Part shown: in pieces, positions 42,998 through 52,774 of the stretch
How positions within the stretch are numbered: the first letter of the stretch is position 1
Layout of the letters: each line of letters begins with the position of its first letter
Source of the DNA: Pedobacter punctiformis
Lineage (GTDB): Bacteria > Bacteroidota > Bacteroidia > Sphingobacteriales > Sphingobacteriaceae
NCBI RefSeq assembly: GCF_027213715.1
Contig: NZ_JAPWGM010000001.1
Span: 372,001 to 436,000 of the forward strand
Direction: 5' to 3'
DNA: 64,000 bases
Translations under genes and position numbers: made by a program
Notes under the pieces: generated by a model
Seen by the model: the letters and a program-made list of their open reading frames with translations, nothing else
What the model was told of the DNA's origin: nothing
Databases searched by the model: none

Positions 42998-45802
42998 TTG
43001 AAAAATAACGCCAACAAAACCTTTCATCCTATACTTCTTTGTTTTGCATTGCTATTTATGTATAGCTGTATAACGCCTAAAGATACTGCCATAAGCCGTA
43101 AGATGCAAAACTTAACTGCCAGGTATAACTATATATATAACTCAAATGTTTTACTTACAGACTATAATGAAGGTTTAGCACAAACTTATAGTGATAATTA
43201 TGAAAAAGTTTTGCCTGTTTACCTTGATCCTGAACCACAGGTTAATTTAGTGTTAACCCCAGGCATTTCTAATAGACAGCTGGATGACGTGATTCATAAA
43301 GGGCAGGCTGTTATTAATGATAAGAGCTTTAGTAATTATATAGATGATGCTTATATGCTTTTAGGCCGGGCAAATTATTTAAAAGGCAATTACTTTATCG
43401 CCTCAGAATATTTTGATTATACCGCAAAAACCTATAATAATAATTTAAAAACATACATCATGGCTTTAAACTGGAAAGCCAGAAGCCAGATGGAGCTTAA
43501 TAATTTAAGCAAAGCAGATTTGATTTTAGATACGATGTTGCGTGCAGCAGATTTATTAAAGAAGGATCTTGCCGAACCTTTAGCAACAACTGCTCAAATG
43601 CGTATTTATCAAAAACGCTATAAAGAAGCCATGTTATTGCTCGAGGCTGCCATTAAAGCACCTAGCGAAACTCAACAACGCGTTCGCTGGAGGTTTATCC
43701 TTGCTCAGTTACAGGAAAAGGAAAATAATTTGCAGGATGCTTATCTTAATTTCACCAAAGTAGAAAAAAGTAATGCGCCTTTTGAAATGTATTTTCATGC
43801 CAACTTAAACCGCATTAAACTAAAAGCTTTACTGGGTGGCGAAAAATTAAATAAAGAGCAACAATTGCTGGCTTTACTAAAAGATGATAAGAATTCGGAT
43901 TACGTCGACCAGATTTATTACCAGGTGGGTGAATTATTTTCTGCAGAAGGCGATTACGTTAAAGCAGAAGAAAACTATCAGAAATCTATTAAAAACAGCA
44001 GCCGCAATCAAAACCAGAAGGCCCTGTCCTATCTAAAAATTGCCGACCTGAACTTTAAACAGTTTAACAACTATGTGAAGGCCAAACTGTATTATGATAG
44101 TACGGCGATGATTTTGCCTAAAAATTTCCCTGATTACGACAACATTGTTAAAAAGGCACATAATCTTCAATACTTAACGGACAGGTACACCATAATATCT
44201 ACAGAAGATACCTTACAAACCATTGCTAAATTACCAGCATCAGAACATGAGGCCAAAATTAAATCGTGGTTAACGCCCATGGTTAAACGAACTAATTTAG
44301 GTACTGCCAGCAGTGGTTCAACATTTGTAAATGATCCGGATTTCCCTAATGAGCCATCAAAAGCCAACACAACGACTTCAGGATTTGGCAATACCTTTTA
44401 TTTTAACAATACAACGGCTGTAAGTAATGGCTTTGGCGAGTTTAGAAAACGCTGGGGTACCCGGTCTTTAGAGGATAACTGGCGTCAAAGTGTTCGCTCT
44501 GCAGCACAAGAAAACAACCAGGTTTTGGCAGGTGGAAATGTAGCTAATGGCACTACAACTAATACCGATCCGAATGCGCAGACAGGAAATGATCAAACTG
44601 CTTTAGAAAAACAGTATCTGGATGCTTTACCACTAAACGCTGATTTATTGGCAAAGTCTAATCAAAAAATCATTGATGCGTATTTTGAAATTGCCAGTTT
44701 TTACCAGCAGGAATTAAATGATAAAGCAGAGGCAAATAAAGTTTACCTGGAACTATTAAAACGTTTCCCGGATAATAACCATTTAGCTGCCGTTTATTAT
44801 AGTTTGTTTTTAAATAGCCAGGGCGTAAATCAGGCCCAGGCCGAAGAATATAAACAATTGGTATTAACCAAATTTCCAAACTCAAGCTTTGCGAAGACAA
44901 TTTTAGATCCGTCTTATTCAGCAAAACAAAACCAGTTGGAAAACATGGCCAACAACAACTACAACCTTGCTTTTGATAGTTATTTAAAGAAAGATTACAG
45001 CAGTGTAATTAAGCAGTCAAATGATAACATTGCTGCATTCCCGGATAATGATCTGGCCCCTCAATATGCTTATTTAAAAGCTATAGCGGTAGGCCGTACT
45101 TCAAAAGTAGATGCTTTACTAACCGAGTTTAATGCCATAAATACACTTTATCCAAACGATGTAATTATTACCCCTTTGGTTAGAGATCATTTGAAATATA
45201 TTGAGGCTAATCTGGATGAATTTAAACAGCGGAAATTTGCCCTGATTGATTTTGATCCAAATGAACCAAGGTTTGTAAGCCAGGCTACGTCGACAGAAGC
45301 ACCGGCAAAACCGATTAACCCGGATATTAATGCCGCTACTGAGGTCAAAAAAGCAGAAAAACCGATTGAAAATCCTGTTGTTAAAGCACCGGAGAAAGTG
45401 GATAACATAAAAACACCGGACGCTAAACCAGTCAGTATATTTAGTTTGGCAACATCTGAAACTTATTACTTTGTAATTGATGTTGCTGATGCTTCATTAA
45501 CATTAAGTTCTTCAAGGTTTGGTATCGGACAGTTTAACCGTGGTAATTATCCCGAGAATGATTTAGCCCATAAACTGGTTGAACTGGATCAGGATCAGTT
45601 AATTTATGTGACCAGCTTTATTGATTTGGAAGATGCTAAAATATACGAAGAAAGCATTAAAAACCATTTAAAAAGCATTATGAAAGTACCCGCAGGCACC
45701 TATAAAAGCTTTATCATTAGTAAAGAAAATTTTGAAAAGCTAACAGACCGGGCACGTATTAATGAATATATTGAGTTTTATAAAAGCAATTATAACAATT
45801 AG
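42998..45802 (+). CDS. Type IX secretion / gliding TPR lipoprotein (PorW/SprE)
   Basis: PorW/SprE is an outer-membrane lipoprotein that links the type IX translocon to the PorK/N (GldK/N) rings. The 934-residue protein has a lipobox (LCFALLFMYSC, C24) and the family opening DTAISRKMQNLTARYNYIYN. Many TPR-type helices follow (AYMLLGRANYLKGNYFIASE, KALSYLKIADLNFKQFNNYV, LSKADLILDTMLRA), with a low-complexity linker near 430-520 and a C-terminal domain with YYFVIDVADASLTLSSSRFG. The only in-frame start that keeps the signal peptide is TTG at 42998; an ATG nearby is out of frame. I call it from pattern and context; a search would confirm. Confidence 0.82.
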   Translation: MKNNANKTFHPILLCFALLFMYSCITPKDTAISRKMQNLTARYNYIYNSNVLLTDYNEGLAQTYSDNYEKVLPVYLDPEPQVNLVLTPGISNRQLDDVIHKGQAVINDKSFSNYIDDAYMLLGRANYLKGNYFIASEYFDYTAKTYNNNLKTYIMALNWKARSQMELNNLSKADLILDTMLRAADLLKKDLAEPLATTAQMRIYQKRYKEAMLLLEAAIKAPSETQQRVRWRFILAQLQEKENNLQDAYLNFTKVEKSNAPFEMYFHANLNRIKLKALLGGEKLNKEQQLLALLKDDKNSDYVDQIYYQVGELFSAEGDYVKAEENYQKSIKNSSRNQNQKALSYLKIADLNFKQFNNYVKAKLYYDSTAMILPKNFPDYDNIVKKAHNLQYLTDRYTIISTEDTLQTIAKLPASEHEAKIKSWLTPMVKRTNLGTASSGSTFVNDPDFPNEPSKANTTTSGFGNTFYFNNTTAVSNGFGEFRKRWGTRSLEDNWRQSVRSAAQENNQVLAGGNVANGTTTNTDPNAQTGNDQTALEKQYLDALPLNADLLAKSNQKIIDAYFEIASFYQQELNDKAEANKVYLELLKRFPDNNHLAAVYYSLFLNSQGVNQAQAEEYKQLVLTKFPNSSFAKTILDPSYSAKQNQLENMANNNYNLAFDSYLKKDYSSVIKQSNDNIAAFPDNDLAPQYAYLKAIAVGRTSKVDALLTEFNAINTLYPNDVIITPLVRDHLKYIEANLDEFKQRKFALIDFDPNEPRFVSQATSTEAPAKPINPDINAATEVKKAEKPIENPVVKAPEKVDNIKTPDAKPVSIFSLATSETYYFVIDVADASLTLSSSRFGIGQFNRGNYPENDLAHKLVELDQDQLIYVTSFIDLEDAKIYEESIKNHLKSIMKVPAGTYKSFIISKENFEKLTDRARINEYIEFYKSNYNN

Positions 45803-45896
45803 GCAAAATCTGAATTAACCACTTCTAAAAAAGTTACATAAAGTTTAAGATTCATAATCTGACAACAATAAATAAAGGTTTAGCATATTAACTTCT

Positions 45897-45904
45897 TATT
45901 TTTG
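45897..45904 (+). promoter_or_regulatory. -7 box (TATTTTTG) upstream of the penicillin-binding protein gene
   Basis: Exact TAnnTTTG match, 69 nt before the ATG. No exact -33 TTG at the expected distance. Confidence 0.3.
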
Positions 45905-45973
45905 TTGTTTCTAAGTTTAAAAAACGATTGCCATTACAAATTGCGTTTTGGTCATTGAATAAAATACATTAAA

Positions 45974-48193
45974 ATGAATAAATCCCTTTCTAAAGAAGAT
46001 ATAAAAAGATATAGCCTGCGAATCTGGAAGATTGTAATTGGTGGCATTGCTTTATTTGCCATTTTTATTTCTTTGATTGGTGTTGGTGTATTCGGCGAAT
46101 TACCATCTTTCAGGGATATAGAACATCCTAAAAGCAATCAGGCATCTGAAATTATCGCTGATGATGGCCGTACACTGGGAACTTATTTCGTTCAAAACAG
46201 ATCGAATGTTGCCTATAAAGACATTTCGAAAAATGTAATAAATGGTCTTATCGCGACAGAAGATACCCGCTTTAAAGAACATTCGGGTATAGATTTTAAA
46301 CGTACCTTTTCAATTATACTTTATAACCTCGTTGGAAAAAAACAAGGTGCAAGTACCATTACGCAACAGTTGGCTAAAAATCTTTTCCCCAGGGAAAACA
46401 ACCTTAACTTTTTCACTTTGGTGTTAACCAAGTTTAAAGAATGGATTGTAGCCGTAAAACTGGAAAGAAATTATACGAAGGAAGAAATTATCACCATGTA
46501 TTTAAACACGGTTGATTTTGGTAACCAGGCTTATGGAATTAAATCGGCTGCCCGAGTTTATTTCAATACAAGCCCGGATAAATTAAACCTGACAGAAGCG
46601 GCTACTTTAGTGGGGATGCAGAAAGGAATTACCATGTATTCGCCTACCCGCCACCCCGAACGTTCAAAAGCCCGGAGAAACACGGTATTATCCATGATGG
46701 TAAAATCAGATTTCATTACCCAGCAGGAATTTGAAAAACAAAAAGAAAAACCACTCGATTTACATTTTAATGCCGCTACGGTTAACGATGGTATCGCTCC
46801 TTATTTCCGTTCTGTATTAAAAAATGATATTAAAACCATTTTTCAGGAGCAATCTATTACTAAACCAGATGGAACCCCATACGATCTGGATCGTGACGGA
46901 TTAAAAATTTATACTACCATAAACTACGAGATGCAGGTTTATGCAGAGGAGGCTCAAAAAGAATACATGAAAATTTTGCAGCAACAGTTTATAAACAGCT
47001 GGAAAGGCCGCAATCCTTTTAAAGATAAAACCCTGCAAATTGAACAAGGCATAAAAAGATCAGATCGTTATAAATCGCTAAAGTTAGAAGGTAAATCTGA
47101 AGAAGATATCCGTAAAGACTTTAACACCCCTACCGAATTGACCATTTTTACCTGGAAAGGAAATATCGATACCACTATGAAACCTATTGATTCTGTAAGG
47201 TATTACAAAATGCTTTTGCGTAATGCCATGATGACCATGGACCCGACAAACGGACATGTAAAAGCATGGGTTGGGGGTATTAATTACGAGCACTTTAAAT
47301 ATGATCAGGTAAAAATGGGCACCAGGCAGGTTGGATCGACTGCAAAACCATTTACCTATGCAGTTGCAATTGAGAATGGTTATTCACCTTGTTTTACGGT
47401 TCCTAACGTACCGGTTACCATTGATGGCTATGGTACACCGTGGACACCAAAATCTTCCGGAACCTTACAAGGCACTTTAACCTTACAGAAAGCACTGGCC
47501 TATTCGCAAAATTACATTACCGCTTATGTAATGAAACAGGTTGGTCCGGTTGCCGTGTCTGCTTTAGCCACTAAAATGGGCATACCAAATGTTCCTGCTT
47601 ATCCTTCTATTGCATTAGGTTCATTTGATGCCTCGGTTTATAATATGGTGGGTGCTTATGGTGCTTTTGCAAATAAAGGTTATTATACCCAGCCGATTTA
47701 CCTTTTACGGATTGAAGATAAAAATGGTGTTGTGCTTTATTCTAAAAAAGCAATTCCGAAGCCGGTAATGAGTGAAGAAGTTGCGTATGTGATGACGCGT
47801 ATGCTTAAAGGAGTAATTACAAACGGAACAGGTTCCAGACTAAATTATAAATATAAAATTAATGCACCAATTGGAGGTAAAACGGGTACCACTCAAAATA
47901 ACTCCGACGGTTGGTTTATGGCCATTACACCACAGCTGGTTACCGGCATCTGGACGGGTTGTGAAGACCGGGCATTTCACTTTATAAGTACCAGAGAAGG
48001 TGAAGGTGCCAATACTGCACTTCCAATTTTTGCAGGTTTTATAAAACGGGTTTATGCAAATCCGGCTTTAAAAATAAGTCATGCAGACTTTGAAGCTCCA
48101 AAAACACCAAAAACCATCACTTTTGATTGTAATGAGTACCAACAGCAGGAAGATGGCACTAAAACTGAGCTTGATGAAAAACTGGGATTTTAA
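45974..48193 (+). CDS. Class A penicillin-binding protein (PBP1A-type transglycosylase/transpeptidase)
   Basis: This bifunctional enzyme polymerises glycan strands from lipid II and cross-links peptides at the inner membrane. One N-terminal membrane helix (IWKIVIGGIALFAIFISLIG) precedes the GT51 domain: catalytic Glu in LIATEDTRFKEHSGID, then GASTITQQLAKNLFP. The transpeptidase domain has S455-T-A-K (RQVGSTAKPF), the SQN-type motif in ALAYSQNYITAYV, and K636-T-G (GGKTGTTQNNSDGWF). The length of 739 is normal. The gene lies 171 nt after porW/sprE with a probable own promoter. Confidence 0.95.
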   Translation: MNKSLSKEDIKRYSLRIWKIVIGGIALFAIFISLIGVGVFGELPSFRDIEHPKSNQASEIIADDGRTLGTYFVQNRSNVAYKDISKNVINGLIATEDTRFKEHSGIDFKRTFSIILYNLVGKKQGASTITQQLAKNLFPRENNLNFFTLVLTKFKEWIVAVKLERNYTKEEIITMYLNTVDFGNQAYGIKSAARVYFNTSPDKLNLTEAATLVGMQKGITMYSPTRHPERSKARRNTVLSMMVKSDFITQQEFEKQKEKPLDLHFNAATVNDGIAPYFRSVLKNDIKTIFQEQSITKPDGTPYDLDRDGLKIYTTINYEMQVYAEEAQKEYMKILQQQFINSWKGRNPFKDKTLQIEQGIKRSDRYKSLKLEGKSEEDIRKDFNTPTELTIFTWKGNIDTTMKPIDSVRYYKMLLRNAMMTMDPTNGHVKAWVGGINYEHFKYDQVKMGTRQVGSTAKPFTYAVAIENGYSPCFTVPNVPVTIDGYGTPWTPKSSGTLQGTLTLQKALAYSQNYITAYVMKQVGPVAVSALATKMGIPNVPAYPSIALGSFDASVYNMVGAYGAFANKGYYTQPIYLLRIEDKNGVVLYSKKAIPKPVMSEEVAYVMTRMLKGVITNGTGSRLNYKYKINAPIGGKTGTTQNNSDGWFMAITPQLVTGIWTGCEDRAFHFISTREGEGANTALPIFAGFIKRVYANPALKISHADFEAPKTPKTITFDCNEYQQQEDGTKTELDEKLGF

Positions 48194-48231
48194 TCCTTTA
48201 GATTTTTGTTAGAAGCTGAAAATATAAAAAG

Positions 48232-48262
48232 TCCACAATCCATTTTAAATATGGGTTGTGGA
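48232..48262 (+). terminator. Hairpin terminator after the penicillin-binding protein gene
   Basis: A 10-bp stem with one G-T pair (TCCACAATCC at 48232-48241, GGGTTGTGGA at 48253-48262) is followed by a short T-run. Confidence 0.55.
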
Positions 48263-48329
48263 TTTATAGCTATATCGGTTTTGGATATTCAAAATGATCC
48301 GAAAAAAATGAAATTAAAATTCTTTAAGT

Positions 48330-48360
48330 TTTGTGATTTTTAATTTCGAATCCTAATTTG
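48330..48360 (+). promoter_or_regulatory. Promoter of uvrC
   Basis: TTTG (48330-48333), 20 nt, then TAATTTG (48354-48360) matches Bacteroidota promoter spacing; the -7 box is one base short of TAnnTTTG. It ends 6 nt before the ATG, so the leader would be minimal. Confidence 0.55.
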
Positions 48361-48366
48361 TAATTG

Positions 48367-50169
48367 ATGAGCAGTTTCGATCATAAAACAGCATTAACGG
48401 CAATTCCGCATAAACCGGGTGTATACCAATATTGGGATGCAGAGGGCAAGCTCATGTACATTGGTAAGGCAAAAGATTTGCGCAACCGGGTTGGTTCTTA
48501 TTTTAATCAGGATAAGCAACAGTTTAATGGCAAAACCAGGGTTCTGGTCTCCCGAATCCGCAAAATTACCTTTACCATTGTGGATACCGAAATTGATGCC
48601 TGGCTGCTCGAAAACAGTTTAATTAAAAAGCATCAGCCTAAATTTAACATCAATTTAAAAGACGATAAAACCTATCCATGGATTATTGTTAAAAACGAAC
48701 CTTTCCCTCGGATTTACTGGACGAGGAAAGTAATAAAAGATGGCTCGACCTATTTTGGCCCTTATGGATCAATTGGGATGATGCACACCATTTTAGACCT
48801 CATTAAGGAAACTTACCCACTCAGAACCTGTAGTTTGCCTTTAAACGAGAAAAATATTGCTGAAGGTAAGTTTAAAGTTTGCCTTGAATATCAGATCGGC
48901 AATTGCAAAGGACCTTGTCAGGCCTACCAGCAGGAAGCAGATTACAATAACAATATTGCTGAAATAAAAGAAATACTGAGTGGTAAAATCGGCAATGTAA
49001 TCCGGGAGGTAAAACTGATTATTAAAACCGCTTCGGAAGAATTGAATTTTGAACTTGCACATCAATATGCGAGAAAGTTGCAGGTTTTAGAAAAATACCA
49101 AAGTAAATCGACCGTTGTAAATAGTGCCATTACCAATGTGGATGTGGTTAGTATTGCCGCAGATGAACGTTACGCCTTTGTAAATTATCTGAAAGTAATG
49201 AATGGGACGATTATACAAACGCAGACCATAGAAATTAAAAAGCAGCTGGATGAAAGTGATGAAGAATTGCTGACAACGGCGATGCTGGAGTTCAGGACAA
49301 AATTTAACAGTACTTCAAAAGAAATTATTGTTCCGTTTGAACTTTCCTTAAAAGACGAAAGTTTAAGGTTTACCATCCCCAAACTGGGTGAGAAAAAGAA
49401 ACTGCTCGAGCTTTCGCAGAAAAATGTACTGTTCTTCAAAAAAGAAAAGCTTAATCAGTATGAGAAATTAAATCCGGATTTAAGAACCGATCGCATTTTA
49501 ACCCAAATGCAAAAAGATTTAAGCTTAACTCAACTGCCAAAACATATTGAATGTTTTGATAACTCAAACTTTCAGGGAAAATATCCCGTTTCGGCTATTG
49601 TGGTTTTTAAAGATGCTAAACCATCTAAAAAAGATTACCGCCACTTTAATGTTAAAACGGTTGAGGGGCCAAATGATTTTGCGACTATGGAAGAGGCCGT
49701 TTTCCGTCGCTACAGGAGAATGTTAGATGAAGATCAGTCTTTGCCTCAACTCATTATCATTGATGGCGGTAAAGGGCAGCTATCGTCTGCTGTAAAGAGT
49801 TTAAAATTGTTGGGCATCTATAATCGGGTAACTGTGATCGGGATTGCGAAAAGACTGGAAGAATTGTTCTATCCCGGCGACTCGTATCCACTATATCTGG
49901 ATAAAAAATCAGAAACACTAAAAGTAATTCAGCAGTTGCGGGATGAGGCCCACCGCTTTGGGATTACTTTTCACCGGAAAAAAAGAGATCAGGGAACTTT
50001 AAAAACGGAGCTAGAACAAATAGCCGGAATAGGTAAAACCACCGCAGATAAATTGCTTACTCATTTTAAATCAGTTAAAAAAATTAAAGAAGCTACAGAA
50101 AAGGAATTATCTGAAGTTTTAAATAAAAAGCAAGTGATTACGCTACTGGATTATTTTAAAGCTCAGTAG
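48367..50169 (+). CDS. uvrC: UvrABC system protein C
   Basis: UvrC makes both incisions around DNA lesions in nucleotide excision repair. The 600-residue protein has the N-terminal GIY-YIG nuclease (IPHKPGVYQYWDAEGKLMYI then GKAKDLRNRVGSYF), the cysteine-bearing KVCLEYQIGNCKGPCQAYQ stretch, and a UVR region. The RNase H-like C-terminal nuclease follows (HIECFDNSNFQGKYPVSAIV, LIIIDGGKGQLSSAVKSLKL, DEAHRFGITFHRKKRDQGTL). A helix-hairpin-helix end completes it (IAGIGKTTADKLLTHFKSVK). I use the ATG, not the TTG one codon upstream. Confidence 0.97.
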   Translation: MSSFDHKTALTAIPHKPGVYQYWDAEGKLMYIGKAKDLRNRVGSYFNQDKQQFNGKTRVLVSRIRKITFTIVDTEIDAWLLENSLIKKHQPKFNINLKDDKTYPWIIVKNEPFPRIYWTRKVIKDGSTYFGPYGSIGMMHTILDLIKETYPLRTCSLPLNEKNIAEGKFKVCLEYQIGNCKGPCQAYQQEADYNNNIAEIKEILSGKIGNVIREVKLIIKTASEELNFELAHQYARKLQVLEKYQSKSTVVNSAITNVDVVSIAADERYAFVNYLKVMNGTIIQTQTIEIKKQLDESDEELLTTAMLEFRTKFNSTSKEIIVPFELSLKDESLRFTIPKLGEKKKLLELSQKNVLFFKKEKLNQYEKLNPDLRTDRILTQMQKDLSLTQLPKHIECFDNSNFQGKYPVSAIVVFKDAKPSKKDYRHFNVKTVEGPNDFATMEEAVFRRYRRMLDEDQSLPQLIIIDGGKGQLSSAVKSLKLLGIYNRVTVIGIAKRLEELFYPGDSYPLYLDKKSETLKVIQQLRDEAHRFGITFHRKKRDQGTLKTELEQIAGIGKTTADKLLTHFKSVKKIKEATEKELSEVLNKKQVITLLDYFKAQ

Positions 50170-50183
50170 CCACTTTGGATATT

Positions 50184-50210
50184 GTCATTCTGAACACCAT
50201 GAAGAATCTC
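50184..50210 (+). repeat. REP-like dispersed element, partial copy
   Basis: GTCATTCTGAAC, a short gap, then GAAGAATCTC matches the element at 10939 (GTCAGCCTGAG...GAAGCATCTC). The pattern is common in Bacteroidota spacers. It is followed by a small inverted repeat (CATCAC/GTGATG). Confidence 0.4.
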
Positions 50211-50246
50211 ATACCATCACTACTTAATTGGTGATGCTTGTAAAGC

Positions 50247-50280
50247 AAAAAGGTTCCGGCGTAAAGCCGGAACCTTTTTT
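50247..50280. terminator. Bidirectional terminator between uvrC and gldN
   Basis: A perfect 14-bp stem (50247-50260 with 50266-50279), GC-rich in the middle, has A-runs on the left and T-runs on the right, so it works on both strands. Confidence 0.93.
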
Positions 50281-50281
50281 A

Positions 50282-51196
50282 TTAATATTCCCAAAGAGAT
50301 TGTTCGTAATCCAGAACAGATTTCTTAATTCTTTCTGATTCATAAAGCCTGTCTCTTGGATCAGTTATAATATCTCTGATCTTATTATCTCCAGGATTTG
50401 ATTCTTTAACAATATAACTGCTGAATAAGCGGCGGATAAAGAAATCATCAAAACTTAAAGATGATGCATCATTATTGGTGTTGATTAAACGTTTCTTTGC
50501 CAAAATCTCCCTGGCTTCAGGATAATAAATCCAGAATACCGGTTGCCATTGTTTAGATATCTCATTAAACTTTAATGGCGCAATACCCACAATACGAGGT
50601 TCAAAAATAGAACGTTTTACATCAAAAATCCAGTCTTCTTTAATCCTGAACTTCAGGAATAACTCTGGGTTAAAATCATTGGTTACCGTTGTTACAGTAC
50701 CTGTTTTATTGTTAGATACCTCTGCGGTTCCTAAAGCTGATCTTGCAGCTGAATCTGCCGACATTGGATTATTAAAAGCATCATCCTCATTTAATACGCT
50801 GTCAATTGGAGAATATGCCGTTAATTCTTCTGATTTAATTGCAGAAATAAAGACATCAATTAACCTTGATTTTGGTGATTTTAAAACAGAGTTAATGGTA
50901 TCACGCAAATCAATTTCACGCCAGATGCGTTTTGCATAAAAAACATCTTCTTCACGTACATCCGCCAAAGGCACCATTTCGGTACTATCAATATCCTTAC
51001 GGGCATAGTAGCCGTCTTTTGGTGGTACTTTTAATTTTTTCTTGCCAATTTTAGTTGGCGCCTTTGTAACAATTGTATCCGTAGCCACAACCGGAGGTGG
51101 TACTGCAGTTGCCGCTTTTTTAACAGGCTTTTTCTGTGCATAAGCAAAGCCAACACATAAAATTAAAACCAGTACACTTAAAATCCTTTTCATCAT
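50282..51196 (-). CDS. gldN: Type IX secretion / gliding motility protein GldN (PorN)
   Basis: GldN/PorN is a periplasmic protein that binds GldK to form the large ring under the outer membrane in type IX secretion. The sequence has a signal peptide (MKRILSVLVLILCVGFAYAQ), a basic Pro/Ala-rich linker (KKPVKKAATAVPPPVVATD), and the conserved body: DVFYAKRIWREIDLRDTINS, EDWIFDVKRSIFEPRIVGIA and FDDFFIRRLFSSYIVKESN. It ends near SVLDYEQSLWEY, as in homologues. It is last in the gldK-L-M-N unit, 5 nt after gldM. Confidence 0.95.
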   Translation of the reverse strand: MMKRILSVLVLILCVGFAYAQKKPVKKAATAVPPPVVATDTIVTKAPTKIGKKKLKVPPKDGYYARKDIDSTEMVPLADVREEDVFYAKRIWREIDLRDTINSVLKSPKSRLIDVFISAIKSEELTAYSPIDSVLNEDDAFNNPMSADSAARSALGTAEVSNNKTGTVTTVTNDFNPELFLKFRIKEDWIFDVKRSIFEPRIVGIAPLKFNEISKQWQPVFWIYYPEAREILAKKRLINTNNDASSLSFDDFFIRRLFSSYIVKESNPGDNKIRDIITDPRDRLYESERIKKSVLDYEQSLWEY

Positions 51197-51201
51197 CTTA
51201 T

Positions 51202-52734
51202 TTATTTAGCCGTAAATGATATAGATGGCAAAATTTTCTGACGTCCATCAGGTCCCTGAGACACAATATCATCAAAAAATACACGGGTACCCGGTACAAT
51301 TGCATTTAATGCACTTCTAACAGCACCTGTAAAACTTCCGCCAGAACCTGGAATGGTTACCGCTTCCTGTCTCGGTTTTATAATTGTCATCTTATATCTT
51401 AAAATTCTGAAAGAAACATCGAACGGAAAATCATCCAGATCGGCTTCTATTTCAGATTCACTTTTTAATTGTACTGAAGCAACATCGCCTCCCATACGGC
51501 CACCAACTTTAGCAACCGGAGCAGGAATACCTTTTACTCTGAACTTCTGAACACCAAGGTTTACAGTTTTACCTGCGTTTGATGCAGTTACATTAATAGA
51601 AACTTCCTGTCCAACCTGTCCACCTGAAACGTTAACCATATAGTTGCCATTTCCACCAGACATTGAGCCTGCAGAAATAGAAGCTCTAACGCTTTCTAAA
51701 GGAAAACCTGCAGCGGATACCGCAAATGGATTTGGGATACCTGCATAAATAACATTCATTTTGGTCGATGAAACTGTTGCAGAAGGTTTTGCCACCTGAT
51801 AAGTTTGTTCAGGTGTTTTGTATTCCTTAATCTGACCATCAGTTTGTTTAACACGGATGGTTCCTACCCATTTAAATACACCTACATTTCCGGTACCGCC
51901 AGTATATGTTCCTTTACCGTCTTTAACTGACAATTTACCTCCACCAACTGAAATATCCGGGTTAGATTTAGAATCACTTGCAGTTAAAAATACTTCAGCA
52001 GTATAGGGTTGCCCCTGGATTACATAAGAAGTTGGTGCCACAGCAACTGCCGCAAACTTATCGATGTTAACCAATGCTTTATCCATGTTTCCGAATAATT
52101 TTTTAACAACTTCCGCTTCAGCATTTTTAGTATCTGTTTGCAGTTTTGTTAAAATGGTCATTGCAGCAGTTAAAGGCGTACCTTCTCCAAAATAAACTTC
52201 CTGCCAGTTTCCTTTGCTCTTTTTTACTGGATCTTTTGCTTCAAGAGAGAATGAAATGTTTTTACGGTCTGCCTCGTCTAATAACGCAATTAATTTTTCC
52301 CGTGTTGCATTAACCTTTTCTTTCAGTTTTTCGCCCTCTTTCCCATTAATCATAATGTTTTGAGCAATATCCATGTTATCACGTCTAACCAAATCCTCAG
52401 TTTCCGGATCTATTCCATCACCCTGCTGTTTAAATTTTTCTTTTAAACTTTTGATGTAGTTATCTAAATCATCTGCAATTGCTTTAGCCTGTTTTGCTTT
52501 ATCGTAAATTGGCTGCGCCCGTGCTGGTTCTTCTTTTAATTTTGAATTTTCGAATGCAGCAAAAAGCTGATCGATACTTAAATTAACGTTACTTTTAGAC
52601 GTTTCTAAACTGTCGTTAATATTTTTAAATGCATTTAATATTGTGTCTGATACGTTTAAGGCAAGCATGGCCAGTAATACCAAATACATGATATTAATCA
52701 TCCGCTGCCTTGTTGTTTCTTTTCCGCCTGCCAT
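51202..52734 (-). CDS. gldM: Type IX secretion / gliding motor protein GldM (PorM)
   Basis: GldM with GldL forms the inner-membrane motor that uses proton-motive force to drive the type IX system. The 510-residue protein opens GGKETTRQRMINIMYLVLLA, then ALNVSDTILNAF, with the single membrane helix; R9 lies just before it, as in F. johnsoniae. A coiled region and the extended periplasmic domains D1-D4 follow (PTSYVIQGQPYTAEVFLTAS, SSTKMNVIYAGIPNPFAVSA, FPFDVSFRILRYKMTI). Confidence 0.97.
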   Translation of the reverse strand: MAGGKETTRQRMINIMYLVLLAMLALNVSDTILNAFKNINDSLETSKSNVNLSIDQLFAAFENSKLKEEPARAQPIYDKAKQAKAIADDLDNYIKSLKEKFKQQGDGIDPETEDLVRRDNMDIAQNIMINGKEGEKLKEKVNATREKLIALLDEADRKNISFSLEAKDPVKKSKGNWQEVYFGEGTPLTAAMTILTKLQTDTKNAEAEVVKKLFGNMDKALVNIDKFAAVAVAPTSYVIQGQPYTAEVFLTASDSKSNPDISVGGGKLSVKDGKGTYTGGTGNVGVFKWVGTIRVKQTDGQIKEYKTPEQTYQVAKPSATVSSTKMNVIYAGIPNPFAVSAAGFPLESVRASISAGSMSGGNGNYMVNVSGGQVGQEVSINVTASNAGKTVNLGVQKFRVKGIPAPVAKVGGRMGGDVASVQLKSESEIEADLDDFPFDVSFRILRYKMTIIKPRQEAVTIPGSGGSFTGAVRSALNAIVPGTRVFFDDIVSQGPDGRQKILPSISFTAK

Positions 52735-52774
52735 GTGATATGTAGCTTTTTTAAATTAATTAAAAACTAAACTA